Source: Chloroflexota bacterium
Lineage (GTDB): Bacteria; Chloroflexota; Dehalococcoidia; Lucifugimonadales; Lucifugimonadaceae
Length of the DNA stretch: 64,000 nt
Direction of reading: 5' to 3'
Assembly: GCA_027624075.1 (NCBI GenBank)
Contig: JAQBUH010000009.1
Coordinates: forward strand, 1-64,000
Of the stretch, positions 34,662-42,908 are shown in pieces. The notes beneath the pieces are model-generated. The model was not told the origin of the DNA, did no database searches, and worked only from the letters and a program-made list of their open reading frames with translations. The translations under genes were made by a program, and so were the position numbers. Numbering within the stretch: the first letter of the stretch is position 1; the number at the start of each line of letters is the position of its first letter.

Positions 34662-35513
34662 CTAGTCAAAGTCGAGCCCAATGTCGAGAGCCTTCACGCT
34701 GTGGGTGAGCGCGCCGATCGAGATCATGTCAACGCCGGTCCCCGCGATCTCTCTTACGGTCTCCAGCGAAACCATTCCGGACGCCTCTGTCAGGCACTTC
34801 CCGCGGCACATCTCGACTGCAGACCGCATCGCTTCCAGCGTCATGTTATCCAGCATGATGATGTCCGCGCCGCCTTCGATTGCCGCCGGGACCTCGTCAA
34901 GCGACTCCACCTCGACCTCGATCTTGACCGTATGCGGCGCCTGCGCCCGGGCGCGCCGGATTATCTGCTGCAGGCTCATGCCTTCGGCTTGCAGGGCGGC
35001 GACGTGGTTGTCTTTGATGAGCACGCCGTCCGAGAGGCTGCGCCTGTGGTTCCTGCCGCCGCCTGCGACCACCGCCGCTTTATCCAGCGACCGCAGGCCA
35101 GGCGCTGTCTTGCGAGTGTCTACGATGATGGCGCCGGTTCCGCTGACCGCCTCAACGAACTTTGCCGTCAGGGAGGCGATGCCGCTCATGCGTTGCATGA
35201 AGTTCAGCGCGACCCGCTCAGCGCGCAGGATGGAGGCAAGGTTGCCGGAGACGATGGCGACCGTCTCCCCGCCCTCGACCACGTCGCCATCGACAAGATG
35301 TGGCGTGAAACGGAGGCTTGCGTCGACCCGTGCAAACACGGCTCGTGCGACGTCCAGTCCGGCAATGACGCCGATTGCGCGCGGTACGAAGCGGGCAGAC
35401 GCCTCCATGTGACGCGGGATGAGCGCGTCCGTCGTGACGTCACCGCCGAAGAGGTCTTCTGCGAGCGCCGCGTCGACGACTCGATCAAGTTCCACCGGGT
35501 CGAGGTTTGGCAT
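34662..35513 (-). CDS. nadC: Nicotinate-nucleotide pyrophosphorylase (quinolinate PRTase)
   Basis: A 283-residue quinolinate phosphoribosyltransferase, which joins quinolinate to PRPP and decarboxylates it to nicotinate mononucleotide. Family blocks are clear: ALAEDLFGGDVTTDALI near the start, NFMQRMSGIAT-like NFMQRMSGIAS, VDTRKTAPGLR (about 137-147), KAAVVAGGGRNHR and the KDNH segment (LIKDNHVAAL), and IMLDNM in the C-terminal barrel. Length normal. It is one of three NAD genes in this 5.5-kb region, together with nadA and nadX; nadA, the step before it, is about 1 kb upstream on the same strand. Confidence 0.95.
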   Translation of the reverse strand: MPNLDPVELDRVVDAALAEDLFGGDVTTDALIPRHMEASARFVPRAIGVIAGLDVARAVFARVDASLRFTPHLVDGDVVEGGETVAIVSGNLASILRAERVALNFMQRMSGIASLTAKFVEAVSGTGAIIVDTRKTAPGLRSLDKAAVVAGGGRNHRRSLSDGVLIKDNHVAALQAEGMSLQQIIRRARAQAPHTVKIEVEVESLDEVPAAIEGGADIIMLDNMTLEAMRSAVEMCRGKCLTEASGMVSLETVREIAGTGVDMISIGALTHSVKALDIGLDFD

Positions 35514-35547
35514 TGCAATATCCGCTTCTTCGTAGAGCCGAAATGCT

Positions 35548-35595
35548 GGTCTGGGTCCCGGTCAGGGTCCCGGTCTGGGCCCCGGTCTGGGTCAA
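35548..35595. repeat. 12-bp tandem repeat upstream of nadC
   Basis: Four copies of GGTCTGGGTCCC with one or two changes per copy (GGTCAGGGTCCC, GGTCTGGGCCCC, GGTCTGGGTCAA), 35 bases upstream of the nadC ATG. Confidence 0.7.
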
Positions 35596-35635
35596 GGTAA
35601 GTGAGCAGGTTCGCTAATGATCTTAGCCACTTGAG

Positions 35636-36220
35636 CTACCGGACTTCAAATACCAGGTCCGCCGCACACGCAGGCCTGTCTCGCTCCATGTGGTATTCAT
35701 GCGCGGGAACAAACGTGCTCAAGTAGAGGTCTCTCGCGTTCCCGGAAGATCCGAAAAGGTTGGCATCCCGCGCAGCGCCGCGCTCTGCCGAAAGTTCACC
35801 GGTCATCTCCAGCCACACCCGTTTGTGCCAGAGACCCGCCATTTCCCGCCTGAACAGGAAAATGCCTTCTCCAATCACCAGTCGCACAGCCGGGTCAGAC
35901 GCAAGCTGTCTGACGCTGCCAGCAAACGCCTCGTGGTCGAAAGTATTCTCGAAGTAGTCGATGTGTGCCGTTCCCTCGCTCTTTCGCCGGGCAGGCGGGA
36001 TGATGAAGTCATCAACATGCGCCAGTTCAGACCGTATTCCCGCGTTCCTGGCGTGCTTCACCACCGCATCGGCGAGAGTCGATTTCCCGGAGCAGTCGAT
36101 GCCAGAGATCCCAAGTAAAACAGGTGCGGCAGAATCCTGCCGCACCTGTTTCCCACTGGTCAGTTCCATAATGAGTTGAACAGCCTCTGGTAGAGCGTAA
36201 GGCTGGCTTGCACTTTTCAT
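35636..36220 (-). CDS. P-loop kinase, uridine-kinase-like
   Basis: A 194-residue P-loop protein. Walker A is GISGIDCSGKST (about 37-48). HVDDFIIPPARRKSEG carries the acidic and basic residues typical of nucleoside kinases, and VIGEGIFLF gives a Walker-B-like strand. This fits the uridine kinase/phosphoribulokinase-like group. No signal or membrane segment. It lies between nadC and nadA on the same strand, so it may be part of the same transcript; a nicotinamide-riboside-kinase-like role in NAD salvage is a tempting but unproven idea. The substrate is not established. Confidence 0.65.
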   Translation of the reverse strand: MKSASQPYALPEAVQLIMELTSGKQVRQDSAAPVLLGISGIDCSGKSTLADAVVKHARNAGIRSELAHVDDFIIPPARRKSEGTAHIDYFENTFDHEAFAGSVRQLASDPAVRLVIGEGIFLFRREMAGLWHKRVWLEMTGELSAERGAARDANLFGSSGNARDLYLSTFVPAHEYHMERDRPACAADLVFEVR

Positions 36221-36249
36221 GGCCTGGTCACGAACTGGCCAAGTTCTGG

Positions 36250-37464
36250 CTACTCGCTAATCTCAAGCATCCGGTCGAGGGCGATCCGCGCGTCAGCCTT
36301 CGTTCCGGCAGGCACCTCAATACGGTTGATCACCAGGCCGGCCACGAGCCCCTCAAGCACCCACAGCACGTATGCGGGGTGAATGCGGTACATCGTGGCG
36401 CACGGGCAGACCACGGGGTCCAGGCAGAAAACCGTCTTGTCAGGGTTCTCCCTTGCCAGGCGGCTCACCATGTTGATCTCGGTGCCAACTCCCCAGACAG
36501 AGCCCGCCGGCGCGGCGTTTACGGTCTTCTGGATGTATTCGGTAGACCCTACGTAGTCAGCGGCTGCGACGGTCTCCCTCGTACACTCCGGGTGGACGAT
36601 GACTTTGACATCCGGGTACTTTTTGCGGGCATCCTCGATCTGCCTCGTGGTGAAGCGGGTGTGTACTGAGCAGTGGCCCTGCCACAGGATGACTCGTGCG
36701 CGCCTGATCTGTTCTGGCGTCAGACCGCCCATCTGCTTGAACGGGTTCCAGACCACCATGTCGGTCTCTGGGATCCCCATTTTGAGCGCGGTGTTGCGGC
36801 CAAGGTGCTGGTCCGGGAGGAAGAGCACGCGTTCGCCCCGCTCGTAAGCCCACTTGAATGCCCGGTCTGCGTTCGATGAGGTACAGACGATGCCGTTATT
36901 TCTTCCACAGAGCGCCTTAATCGCCGCGGTGGAGTTCATGTAGGTGATTGGGATCACCTGGCCGGTTTCGCCGAGGACGGAGCCAAGGTCGTCCCAGCAG
37001 TCCTCCACCTGTTCAATGTTGGCCATGTCTGCCATTGAGCAGCCGGCCGCCATGTTCGGGAGGATCACGGACTGCCGGTCGGAGCTGAGAATGTCTGCGG
37101 TCTCGGCCATGAAGTGGACGCCGCAAAACACGATCGCCCTTGCTTCCTTGACCGCCGCCGCCTGCTTGGAAAGCAGGTACGAGTCGCCCCGGAAGTCGGC
37201 GTACTTGATCACATCTTCACGCTGATAGTGATGGCCGAGTAGGACCACCTGGTTGCCGAGGGCTTTTCGGGCCTCGGCGATCCCTGAGTCGATCTCTTCA
37301 GGAGAGAGCTTCAGGTACCTTGTTGGGATCTTCTGCCAGCGTACGCCAGCCTTGAACTCCTCTTCGAGCGTCTGCGTTCGAAGGTTTCCGTCTGACCGGC
37401 AGAATGCAGACTGTTCCAGTTCGGTGATTGGAATCACGGTCTGCCGGCTAATCGTCATCGTCAT
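36250..37464 (-). CDS. nadA: Quinolinate synthase A
   Basis: A protein of about 404 residues, quinolinate synthase, an iron-sulfur enzyme condensing iminoaspartate with dihydroxyacetone phosphate. It has the NadA blocks VLLGHHYQREDVIKYADFRGDS (quoted as GHHYQREDVIKYADFRGDS), VFCGVHFMAETA, and the three cluster cysteines, in FCGVHFMAE, VCTSSNA and VVCPCATM. The longer reading starts 20 codons upstream, but the ATG at 37464 overlaps the miaB stop (TAATG) and gives the normal family start. A further ATG two codons later is possible. The upstream step needs iminoaspartate, here probably made by NadX or an aspartate oxidase elsewhere. Confidence 0.95.
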   Translation of the reverse strand: MTMTISRQTVIPITELEQSAFCRSDGNLRTQTLEEEFKAGVRWQKIPTRYLKLSPEEIDSGIAEARKALGNQVVLLGHHYQREDVIKYADFRGDSYLLSKQAAAVKEARAIVFCGVHFMAETADILSSDRQSVILPNMAAGCSMADMANIEQVEDCWDDLGSVLGETGQVIPITYMNSTAAIKALCGRNNGIVCTSSNADRAFKWAYERGERVLFLPDQHLGRNTALKMGIPETDMVVWNPFKQMGGLTPEQIRRARVILWQGHCSVHTRFTTRQIEDARKKYPDVKVIVHPECTRETVAAADYVGSTEYIQKTVNAAPAGSVWGVGTEINMVSRLARENPDKTVFCLDPVVCPCATMYRIHPAYVLWVLEGLVAGLVINRIEVPAGTKADARIALDRMLEISE

Positions 37465-38771
37465 TATGTACTGACCAGCTCTTTCTGAGACTGGGTGGCC
37501 CGTAAGTCCCCAACCAGGGACCATGGCGAAGCCCCAGTGATTCCTATCATCACCGTTTCGCCCAGGGCGGGCCCACCGCCTGTCACGTAAACAAGTTTGT
37601 CGCCTCTCGTCCTCCCGCGAAGGCGTCCTCGGGTTTCTCCATCTACTAGGATATCGAATTCTAGACCTACGAGATCGGCATTTAGCTCAGTCTGTATGAG
37701 GGCTTGCAGGTCATTGGCTGCACCGAGGCGCCGTTTCTTCTCCTCGCGGGGAACCGTTTCCGGCATCCGGCGGGACGCATACGTGCCCTCGCGCTCTGAG
37801 TAGGCGGCAGAGTGTACCTTGTCGAACCGCACCTCTTCCAGCATCAGCAGCGACTGCTCGAACTCGGCGTCCGTCTCGCCAGGGAAGCCGACTATCAGGT
37901 CGGTCGTGAGGGTCACGCCGGGAACGGTCTCCCGTATCTCGTGGACGCGCTCCATGAACTGGGCCCGGGTGTAACCGCGGCGCATCTCGGCGAGTATGCG
38001 GTCATCGCCTGCCTGGAACGGCAGGTTGACGTTCTCGCAGACCTTCGGGAGTTCGGCGATCGCCCGGATGATGCGGCGCGACATGTCGTTCGGGTGCGAG
38101 GTCAGGAAGCGGATGCGCTTGAGGCCGCTGATCTCGTGCAGTTCCTCCATCAGGTCCGCAAGGTCGACGCGCGGACGCAGGTCGTGGCCGTACGAGTCGA
38201 CGTTCTGGCCCAGGAGCGTCACCTCTTTGACGCCGCGGCCGATTAGCCTCGTGACTTCATCGACAAGCTCCGCAACGGGGCGGCTCATCTCGCGTCCCCT
38301 GCGGTACGGGATGATGCAGAAGGTGCAGAACTTGTCGCATCCGTGGACGATCGGGACGAAGGTGGAGACGTCTGGCAGGTGAGGCGTGAGGTTGGCGAGG
38401 CAGCCCTCAGTGCTCAGGCCGGTGCGGGCGCCGACGATATCGACTATCGGCTGGAACTCCTGTGGCCGCGCCCAGACGTCTACCTGCGGGAACCTGCGCT
38501 TGAGATCGGCCTGGTCCGGGCCGACCATACAGCCCATAACGGCGATGACGCGGCCCGGGTGGTTTGCCCTGTCTTTCCCTAGCCTGCCGAGTAGCCCTGT
38601 GGCCGTGTCTTCAGCTGACTGGCGCACTACGCAGGTGTTTACGACGACCACGTCTGCCTCGTCGATCTGGCCGACGCGCTCAAGCCCCATTCGCTCGAGG
38701 CTCAGGTCAAGCCTCTGGGAGTCTGCGACATTCATCTGGCACCCAACGGTCCAGACATGGTAAGTGGGCAT
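37464..38771 (-). CDS. miaB: tRNA-2-methylthio-N6-dimethylallyladenosine synthase
   Basis: A 435-residue MiaB-family methylthiotransferase, which thiomethylates A37 of tRNAs that read UNN codons. It has three regions: an N-terminal MTTase domain with VGCQMN (about 9-14), NTCVVR (45-50) and MGCMVG (80-85) that bind one cluster; the radical SAM domain with HGCDKFCTFCIIPYRRGREMSR (quoted as CDKFCTFCIIPYRRG); and a C-terminal TRAM domain (about 370-435). All cysteines are present. It overlaps nadA by one base, so both are translated from one transcript. Its upstream spacer contains a palindromic repeat. Confidence 0.94.
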   Translation of the reverse strand: MPTYHVWTVGCQMNVADSQRLDLSLERMGLERVGQIDEADVVVVNTCVVRQSAEDTATGLLGRLGKDRANHPGRVIAVMGCMVGPDQADLKRRFPQVDVWARPQEFQPIVDIVGARTGLSTEGCLANLTPHLPDVSTFVPIVHGCDKFCTFCIIPYRRGREMSRPVAELVDEVTRLIGRGVKEVTLLGQNVDSYGHDLRPRVDLADLMEELHEISGLKRIRFLTSHPNDMSRRIIRAIAELPKVCENVNLPFQAGDDRILAEMRRGYTRAQFMERVHEIRETVPGVTLTTDLIVGFPGETDAEFEQSLLMLEEVRFDKVHSAAYSEREGTYASRRMPETVPREEKKRRLGAANDLQALIQTELNADLVGLEFDILVDGETRGRLRGRTRGDKLVYVTGGGPALGETVMIGITGASPWSLVGDLRATQSQKELVST

Positions 38772-39323
38772 AGTGGAGGGTCACGATTAGTTCGTTACGG
38801 ATGTCACAATCGTTAACATCTTAGGATAGACCACGTGCGAGTGTGGTCAAGGTGACGTTTGGTCCAGATTTTTGGGTGGCTCTGTTGACAACATTGTCGA
38901 ACGTCTCCCTCAATCGGGCGCCAGTTTGCGGGAGAGGGTCAGGTAGAGGCTTGTTTGTCATTCTGAGCTTGACTCAGAATCTCTCGGTTAACCGTATTCG
39001 AACGGTAAGATCCCTTGACCCACGAGCGGGTACCCCGCTGCCCACCGGGCGCTTGATGACAAACGGGCCAGCCCACTGTCACCGCACTCTCCGCCTATCT
39101 CCAGATGAGCGACAGAGGATGATGTCGGCAGAGCCATTTTGGGTTGAAATGTGTCCCGCGCGCTGGTTTCTCTTCTCACTGACTGGAACACATGTTGCGC
39201 ATGATGGAGTTTCCTGGACAGCGAGACGCTCCGCCCGCCCGCGGCACAGTCCTGCGGCTGTTTCGGCGTATATGCTAATTGGACGGGCTGGCGAAGGTGA
39301 TGTCTCGGGAATTGTGAGGGACC
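38772..39323. other. Intergenic stretch with dispersed repeat
   Basis: 552 bases between divergent miaB and nadX. It holds copy 2 of the palindromic repeat (38954-39063) and otherwise no gene I can support; long open frames here are low-quality and built on the repeat. Promoters for both units must lie here but I cannot place them confidently. Confidence 0.5.
38954..39063. repeat. Dispersed palindromic repeat, copy 2
   Basis: About 110 bp with inverted ends GTTTGTCAT/ATGACAAAC (9 bp counting one flanking base) and an internal ATTCTGAG-CTTGA-CTCAGAAT hairpin. It matches 23077-23178 over most of its length. The structure resembles a MITE or other palindromic intergenic repeat. Confidence 0.75.
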
Positions 39324-40166
39324 GTGCCGGTATCTACAGGTGCTGCAACGCTGAAGATTGGCGTCATTGGCTGCGGGTCGATGGGCGCAGAGTTGGCGCA
39401 TGCGATTGGGCCAGGCGGCATATCAGGAGCGACAGTGGCCGCACTGCTGGACAAGGACCCGGAGCAGGGCAGGGCGCTGGCCGATAGCCTGGACCCGCGG
39501 CCGGTGAGCTTCACTGACCCATCGGAGTTCCTGGCGCACGAAGGACTCGACATCGTCGTCGAGTGCGCTTCCCAGGTTGTCGTCAGGGAACTTGGAGTCG
39601 CCATCCTCAACTCCGGCAGGTCGCTGCTGCTGATGAGTTCGGGCGCGCTGCTGGACCAGGAGCTTTTCGATGCGCTCAAGGCCGCGTCTGTCCAGTTCGG
39701 GGGGCAGATAATCGTGCCGTCCGGCGCAGTTGGCGGCATCGACGCCCTGCGGGCGGTACAGGCCGATCTCGAGTCTGTGACGATCGTCTCTACGAAGCGT
39801 CCCGAGGCCCTGAGAGGCGCTCCGGGGTTCGCCGAATACGAAGACCGTGAGATCGTCGAGCCGGTGACCCTGTTCGAGGGTTCCGCCGCCGATGCGGTGA
39901 AGCTGTTTCCGGCCAACGTGAATGTGGCAGCAACCGTAAGCCTAGCCGGAATCGGCCCTCACCGGACAATTGTGCGCGTGGTTGCGGACCCGGCGGCGCC
40001 AGGGAATGTGCATGACATCAGGGCCACCGGCGGCTTCGGTGAGTTCCGGTTCAGGCTTGTGAACAGGCCTCACCCGAAAAACCCGAGGACGTCTCATCTT
40101 GCGGTGCTCGCCGCGATAGAGTCGCTGCGGGCGCTGGTGAACCCCGGATTGCGAGTGGGGACGTAG
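39324..40166 (+). CDS. nadX: L-aspartate dehydrogenase
   Basis: A 280-residue NAD(P)-dependent aspartate dehydrogenase, which oxidises aspartate to iminoaspartate for NadA. A Rossmann motif GVIGCGSMGAEL opens the protein (about 13-24), and the C-terminal catalytic domain has SGAVGGIDALRA and the family's FPANVNVAATVSLAGIG (quoted as FPANVNVAATVSL) with the conserved catalytic-site Asn, and TSHLAVLAA near the end. The start is a GTG at 39324. Together with nadA and nadC it would complete the aspartate-to-nicotinate-mononucleotide route, and so replaces nadB, which is not seen here. Confidence 0.92.
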   Translation: MPVSTGAATLKIGVIGCGSMGAELAHAIGPGGISGATVAALLDKDPEQGRALADSLDPRPVSFTDPSEFLAHEGLDIVVECASQVVVRELGVAILNSGRSLLLMSSGALLDQELFDALKAASVQFGGQIIVPSGAVGGIDALRAVQADLESVTIVSTKRPEALRGAPGFAEYEDREIVEPVTLFEGSAADAVKLFPANVNVAATVSLAGIGPHRTIVRVVADPAAPGNVHDIRATGGFGEFRFRLVNRPHPKNPRTSHLAVLAAIESLRALVNPGLRVGT

Positions 40167-40283
40167 CCGCACGCATGTGGCGGCTGTTTCGGGAAGGCCT
40201 GGCGAGGCGACGATGCCACGGCAGAGCCAGACCATCTGCGGATGCGATCAAGGTCCAGCTAATAATGTCCGGCTGACAAAAAG

Positions 40284-40371
40284 TGGCGGAGGGTGCGGGA
40301 TTCGAACCCGCGTGGGATTATCTCCCTCCCGCTTAGCAGGCGGGTGCACTAGGCCACTATGCGAACCCCCC
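40284..40371 (-). tRNA. tRNA-Ser (GCT)
   Basis: An 88-base minus-strand gene that folds as a class II tRNA. The acceptor pairs GGGGGGT with ACCCTCC (one G-U), the discriminator is G and the CCA end is encoded. The anticodon loop CTGCTAA has GCT at the complement of 40335-40337, reading AGC/AGU serine codons. The T-arm GGTTCGAATCC is clear, and a long variable arm is present, as expected for Ser. Confidence 0.95.
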
Positions 40372-40482
40372 GCGAGTGACCAAAACCTACTCACATACTA
40401 TAGCTGTCAGCGGCGTGAGACCGCAAAGCAGGCCGGCGCTGAATGGGCGATGATTCTGCTGGCCTGCCAGAGGTGCCCGCGC

Positions 40483-41286
40483 CTACTTGATCAGCCGCCT
40501 GCGCATCAGCCATACGGCTATGGGCCAGAACACCAGGATCATTCCCACCATGTATAGCCCTGACCACAGGTGCGAGAACTCGAGCGAGTTTGTCGCGAAT
40601 CCGCGCGCCATATGCACCGCAGGCGTCAGCGGCATCGCCCACGCCACCGGCTCAACCCAGTCCGGCAGCACAGATATTGGGAAAAACGATCCGCTGAAGA
40701 AATAGAGCGGAGTCGCAACCAGCGTGAACACAAGCGACAGAAACACCGTGTACGGCGCCGTCGCCGCAAAGAAGAAGCCCATCGTGCCGAACACCATCCC
40801 GCTCAGCACTGCGGGGATGAGGATGCCGACTGCGGACCACTGGTCTATCCAGCCGAGCGCCACGGCGAACGCGGCTACTGAGACGGTCGTCATCAGCGAT
40901 CTCGTAACCGCCCATGCCACATCGCCTAGGGTCAACTCGAACACCGTAATCGGCGTTGTTAACTGCGTCTCGTAGATCTGGTTGTCGATGCGGTGATACG
41001 CGTTCCACGATGTCTCGAATAGCGCGTGGAACATGGCCGATCCCATGATGATGCCTGGCGTCACGAACTCGGCGTACGAGTTGGCCCCTTCGACCTCCAC
41101 GACAAGCTGGCCGATGCCGAAGCCGACCGCGACCAGCGCAACAGCCGGCTCAATCAGCACCCATGTGATGGTGATCTTCCAGTACCGGATGTACGAGGTC
41201 CAGTGGCGGAGCCAGATGCCGGTCACGCTCCGCCACCTGATTGCGCTCGTCCAGCTGGATCTGTTATCTGCCGCCGCGAGCGTCAT
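40483..41286 (-). CDS. ABC-2 type permease
   Basis: A 267-residue ABC-2 type transporter subunit with about six hydrophobic helices after a cytosolic N-terminus. The conserved region from about 80 (FHALFETSWNAYHRIDNQIYE, quoted as ETSWNAYHRIDNQIYE) and LYFFSGSFFPISVLPDWV is typical of NodJ/DrrB-type exporters. It begins inside the stop of the upstream ATPase gene (ATGA overlap), so both make one exporter. Substrate is unknown; relatives export lipids, drugs or oligosaccharides. Confidence 0.82.
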   Translation of the reverse strand: MTLAAADNRSSWTSAIRWRSVTGIWLRHWTSYIRYWKITITWVLIEPAVALVAVGFGIGQLVVEVEGANSYAEFVTPGIIMGSAMFHALFETSWNAYHRIDNQIYETQLTTPITVFELTLGDVAWAVTRSLMTTVSVAAFAVALGWIDQWSAVGILIPAVLSGMVFGTMGFFFAATAPYTVFLSLVFTLVATPLYFFSGSFFPISVLPDWVEPVAWAMPLTPAVHMARGFATNSLEFSHLWSGLYMVGMILVFWPIAVWLMRRRLIK

Positions 41287-42251
41287 TCGTCTCTTAGCTC
41301 CCTGCCAGTCAGCGCAAGGAAGACATCCTCCAGGTTGCCCTGCCTGTACGTCACGCGTACACCAGTGAGGCCCGTCAGGTCCGGCCTCTTGCCGTTTTCT
41401 GAGGTGACCGTTGCCATCGCTCCAACCTCATGCAGCCTGTAGGGCGTGTCGGCCAGCCGCTCACGGAGCGCGGCCAGCGCCGTCTCCGACTCCGTCCTCA
41501 CCTGTGCGACCTCTTCCCCCGCGTGTTGATCGACCAGTGCGTCGGGCGCGCCTTCATCCAGGATCCTGCCGTGGTCCATGATCGCAAGCCGGTCACAGAG
41601 CGTCGCCGCCTCTTCCATGTAATGGGTAGACATCAGCACCGTCACGCCAGCGCGCTTCATCACGGCCAGCTGCTCCCAGACGCGGTTGCGGCTCTGCGGG
41701 TCGAGCCCTGTGGTCGGCTCGTCCAGCACGACCACAGGTGGCTGAGTGAGCAGCGCTCGAGAAATTGCCAGCCGCCGCTTCATGCCGCCGGAAAGCTCGT
41801 AGACGTTGGCGCCGGCGCGGTCTTCCAGGCCGAAGAACGTGAGCACTTCGACAGCACGCACCTTCGCCTGCTTGAGCGAAAGGCCTTCGAGGTAGCCGTG
41901 AAGCGACAGGTTCTGCAGGACCGTGAGGCCGCTGTCGTGGCCGTCGTGCTGCGTGACGACGCCCAGGATCTTTCGCACTTCACGTCCGTGTTTGGTTACG
42001 TCTATCCCGCCGACCGTGATGCTGCCTGAGGTGAGCGGTGACAGCGCGCTGAGCATGCGCATCGTCGTGGTTTTGCCTGCGCCGTTCGGCCCGAGGAGGC
42101 CATAGGTTTCGCCCTTTTTCACCTCGAACGAGATGCCGTTGACCGCGTGAATATCTCCGAACCGCTTGTAAAGGTTGGTCACGCGGATCATTGGCCGGTC
42201 AGGGGATTGGCCAGCAGAGCCATTATGTTGCGGTGTCGTCGTTAGCGTCAT
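41283..42251 (-). CDS. ABC-2 transporter ATPase
   Basis: A 322-residue ABC ATPase of the DrrA/NodI type. It has Walker A GPNGAGKTT (about 54-62), signature LSGGMKRRLAISRAL (about 155-169) and Walker B VVLDEPTTGLDPQSR (about 173-187). The C-terminal extension (about 240-322) is common in this subgroup. Its stop overlaps the permease start by four bases. The first ORF of a two-gene exporter operon. Confidence 0.9.
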   Translation of the reverse strand: MTLTTTPQHNGSAGQSPDRPMIRVTNLYKRFGDIHAVNGISFEVKKGETYGLLGPNGAGKTTTMRMLSALSPLTSGSITVGGIDVTKHGREVRKILGVVTQHDGHDSGLTVLQNLSLHGYLEGLSLKQAKVRAVEVLTFFGLEDRAGANVYELSGGMKRRLAISRALLTQPPVVVLDEPTTGLDPQSRNRVWEQLAVMKRAGVTVLMSTHYMEEAATLCDRLAIMDHGRILDEGAPDALVDQHAGEEVAQVRTESETALAALRERLADTPYRLHEVGAMATVTSENGKRPDLTGLTGVRVTYRQGNLEDVFLALTGRELRDE

Positions 42252-42462
42252 GGCCCAGGGTCATAGCCGAAGTTGGGCGCGTCGGTCCGGGTGTTAGAGA
42301 AGGCGAATGCTGGATCTCAGGATTTGCCGGACTCGCCACCTTTAAAGCCGCGCGGCGCTCCACTCTATCCCGGTTCTTGCCCCTGCCGGACGGCTGCGAA
42401 TGGCAAATGTGAGTGACTACGTGTGGTCGGCAGTGGTGCGAGACCTGTGCTGACGTGAATGA

Positions 42463-42519
42463 CAACCGAGTAGTTGACAGACGTTGGCCGGCGCATTATT
42501 ATCAACCGTATGGTTGACA
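42463..42519 (+). promoter_or_regulatory. Leaderless arsR promoter with two operators
   Basis: TTGACA (42474-42479), 17 bases, TATTAT (42497-42502) make a near-consensus sigma-70 promoter. The expected start of transcription is at or within two bases of the ATG at 42510, so the mRNA would be leaderless. Two similar inverted repeats, CAAC-N6-GTTG at 42463-42476 and TCAACC-GTAT-GGTTGA at 42502-42517, look like binding sites for the ArsR protein encoded just downstream. Confidence 0.65.
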
Positions 42520-42908
42520 AAAACACCGAAGGAAACGCGGCGCTCGACAGCGTGTTCCATGCCCTCGCCGATCCGACACGGCGCTCGATCCTGCGGCGGC
42601 TTGCCGGTGAAAGCATGCTTGTGAAGGACCTGGCAGAGCCTTTCGACATGTCGAAACAGGCGGTTTCGAAGCACCTGCATGTGCTGGAAGAGGCAGGGCT
42701 TGTGGTGCGGATTGTCGAGGGCAGGACGACGCGTGTCCAACTGCTAACGGACAGGTTGCGGCAGGTTGAGGATTGGGTTGAGTTCTACCGCGGTTTCTGG
42801 ACGGACGGCATTGAGGCGCTCGCCCGGATGGTGGACGGAGCGATAGGCGATTTCGAAGAGCCGGAGAGCCCGGAACACCAGGAAAACGAACAGGAGTCTG
42901 ATGAATGA
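42510..42908 (+). CDS. ArsR-family HTH repressor
   Basis: A 132-residue ArsR-family winged-helix regulator. The domain (about 10-95) begins DSVFHALADPTRRSILRRLAGE (quoted as ALADPTRRSILRRLAG), then SKQAVSKHLHVLEEAGLV, the recognition helix. There is no Cys metal motif in the usual place, so it is not a metal sensor; related ArsR proteins of this type are often coupled to SRPBCC partners. The acidic C-terminus (about 110-132) is probably disordered. The ATG at 42510 coincides with the expected transcription start. It overlaps the next gene (ATGA). Confidence 0.88.
   Translation: MVDKNTEGNAALDSVFHALADPTRRSILRRLAGESMLVKDLAEPFDMSKQAVSKHLHVLEEAGLVVRIVEGRTTRVQLLTDRLRQVEDWVEFYRGFWTDGIEALARMVDGAIGDFEEPESPEHQENEQESDE

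Noticed and set aside
38843-39487. Long plus-strand frame over the palindromic repeat
   Set aside because: It runs through the repeat and into nadX in a different frame, with no conserved protein features and nothing before it resembling a ribosome site.
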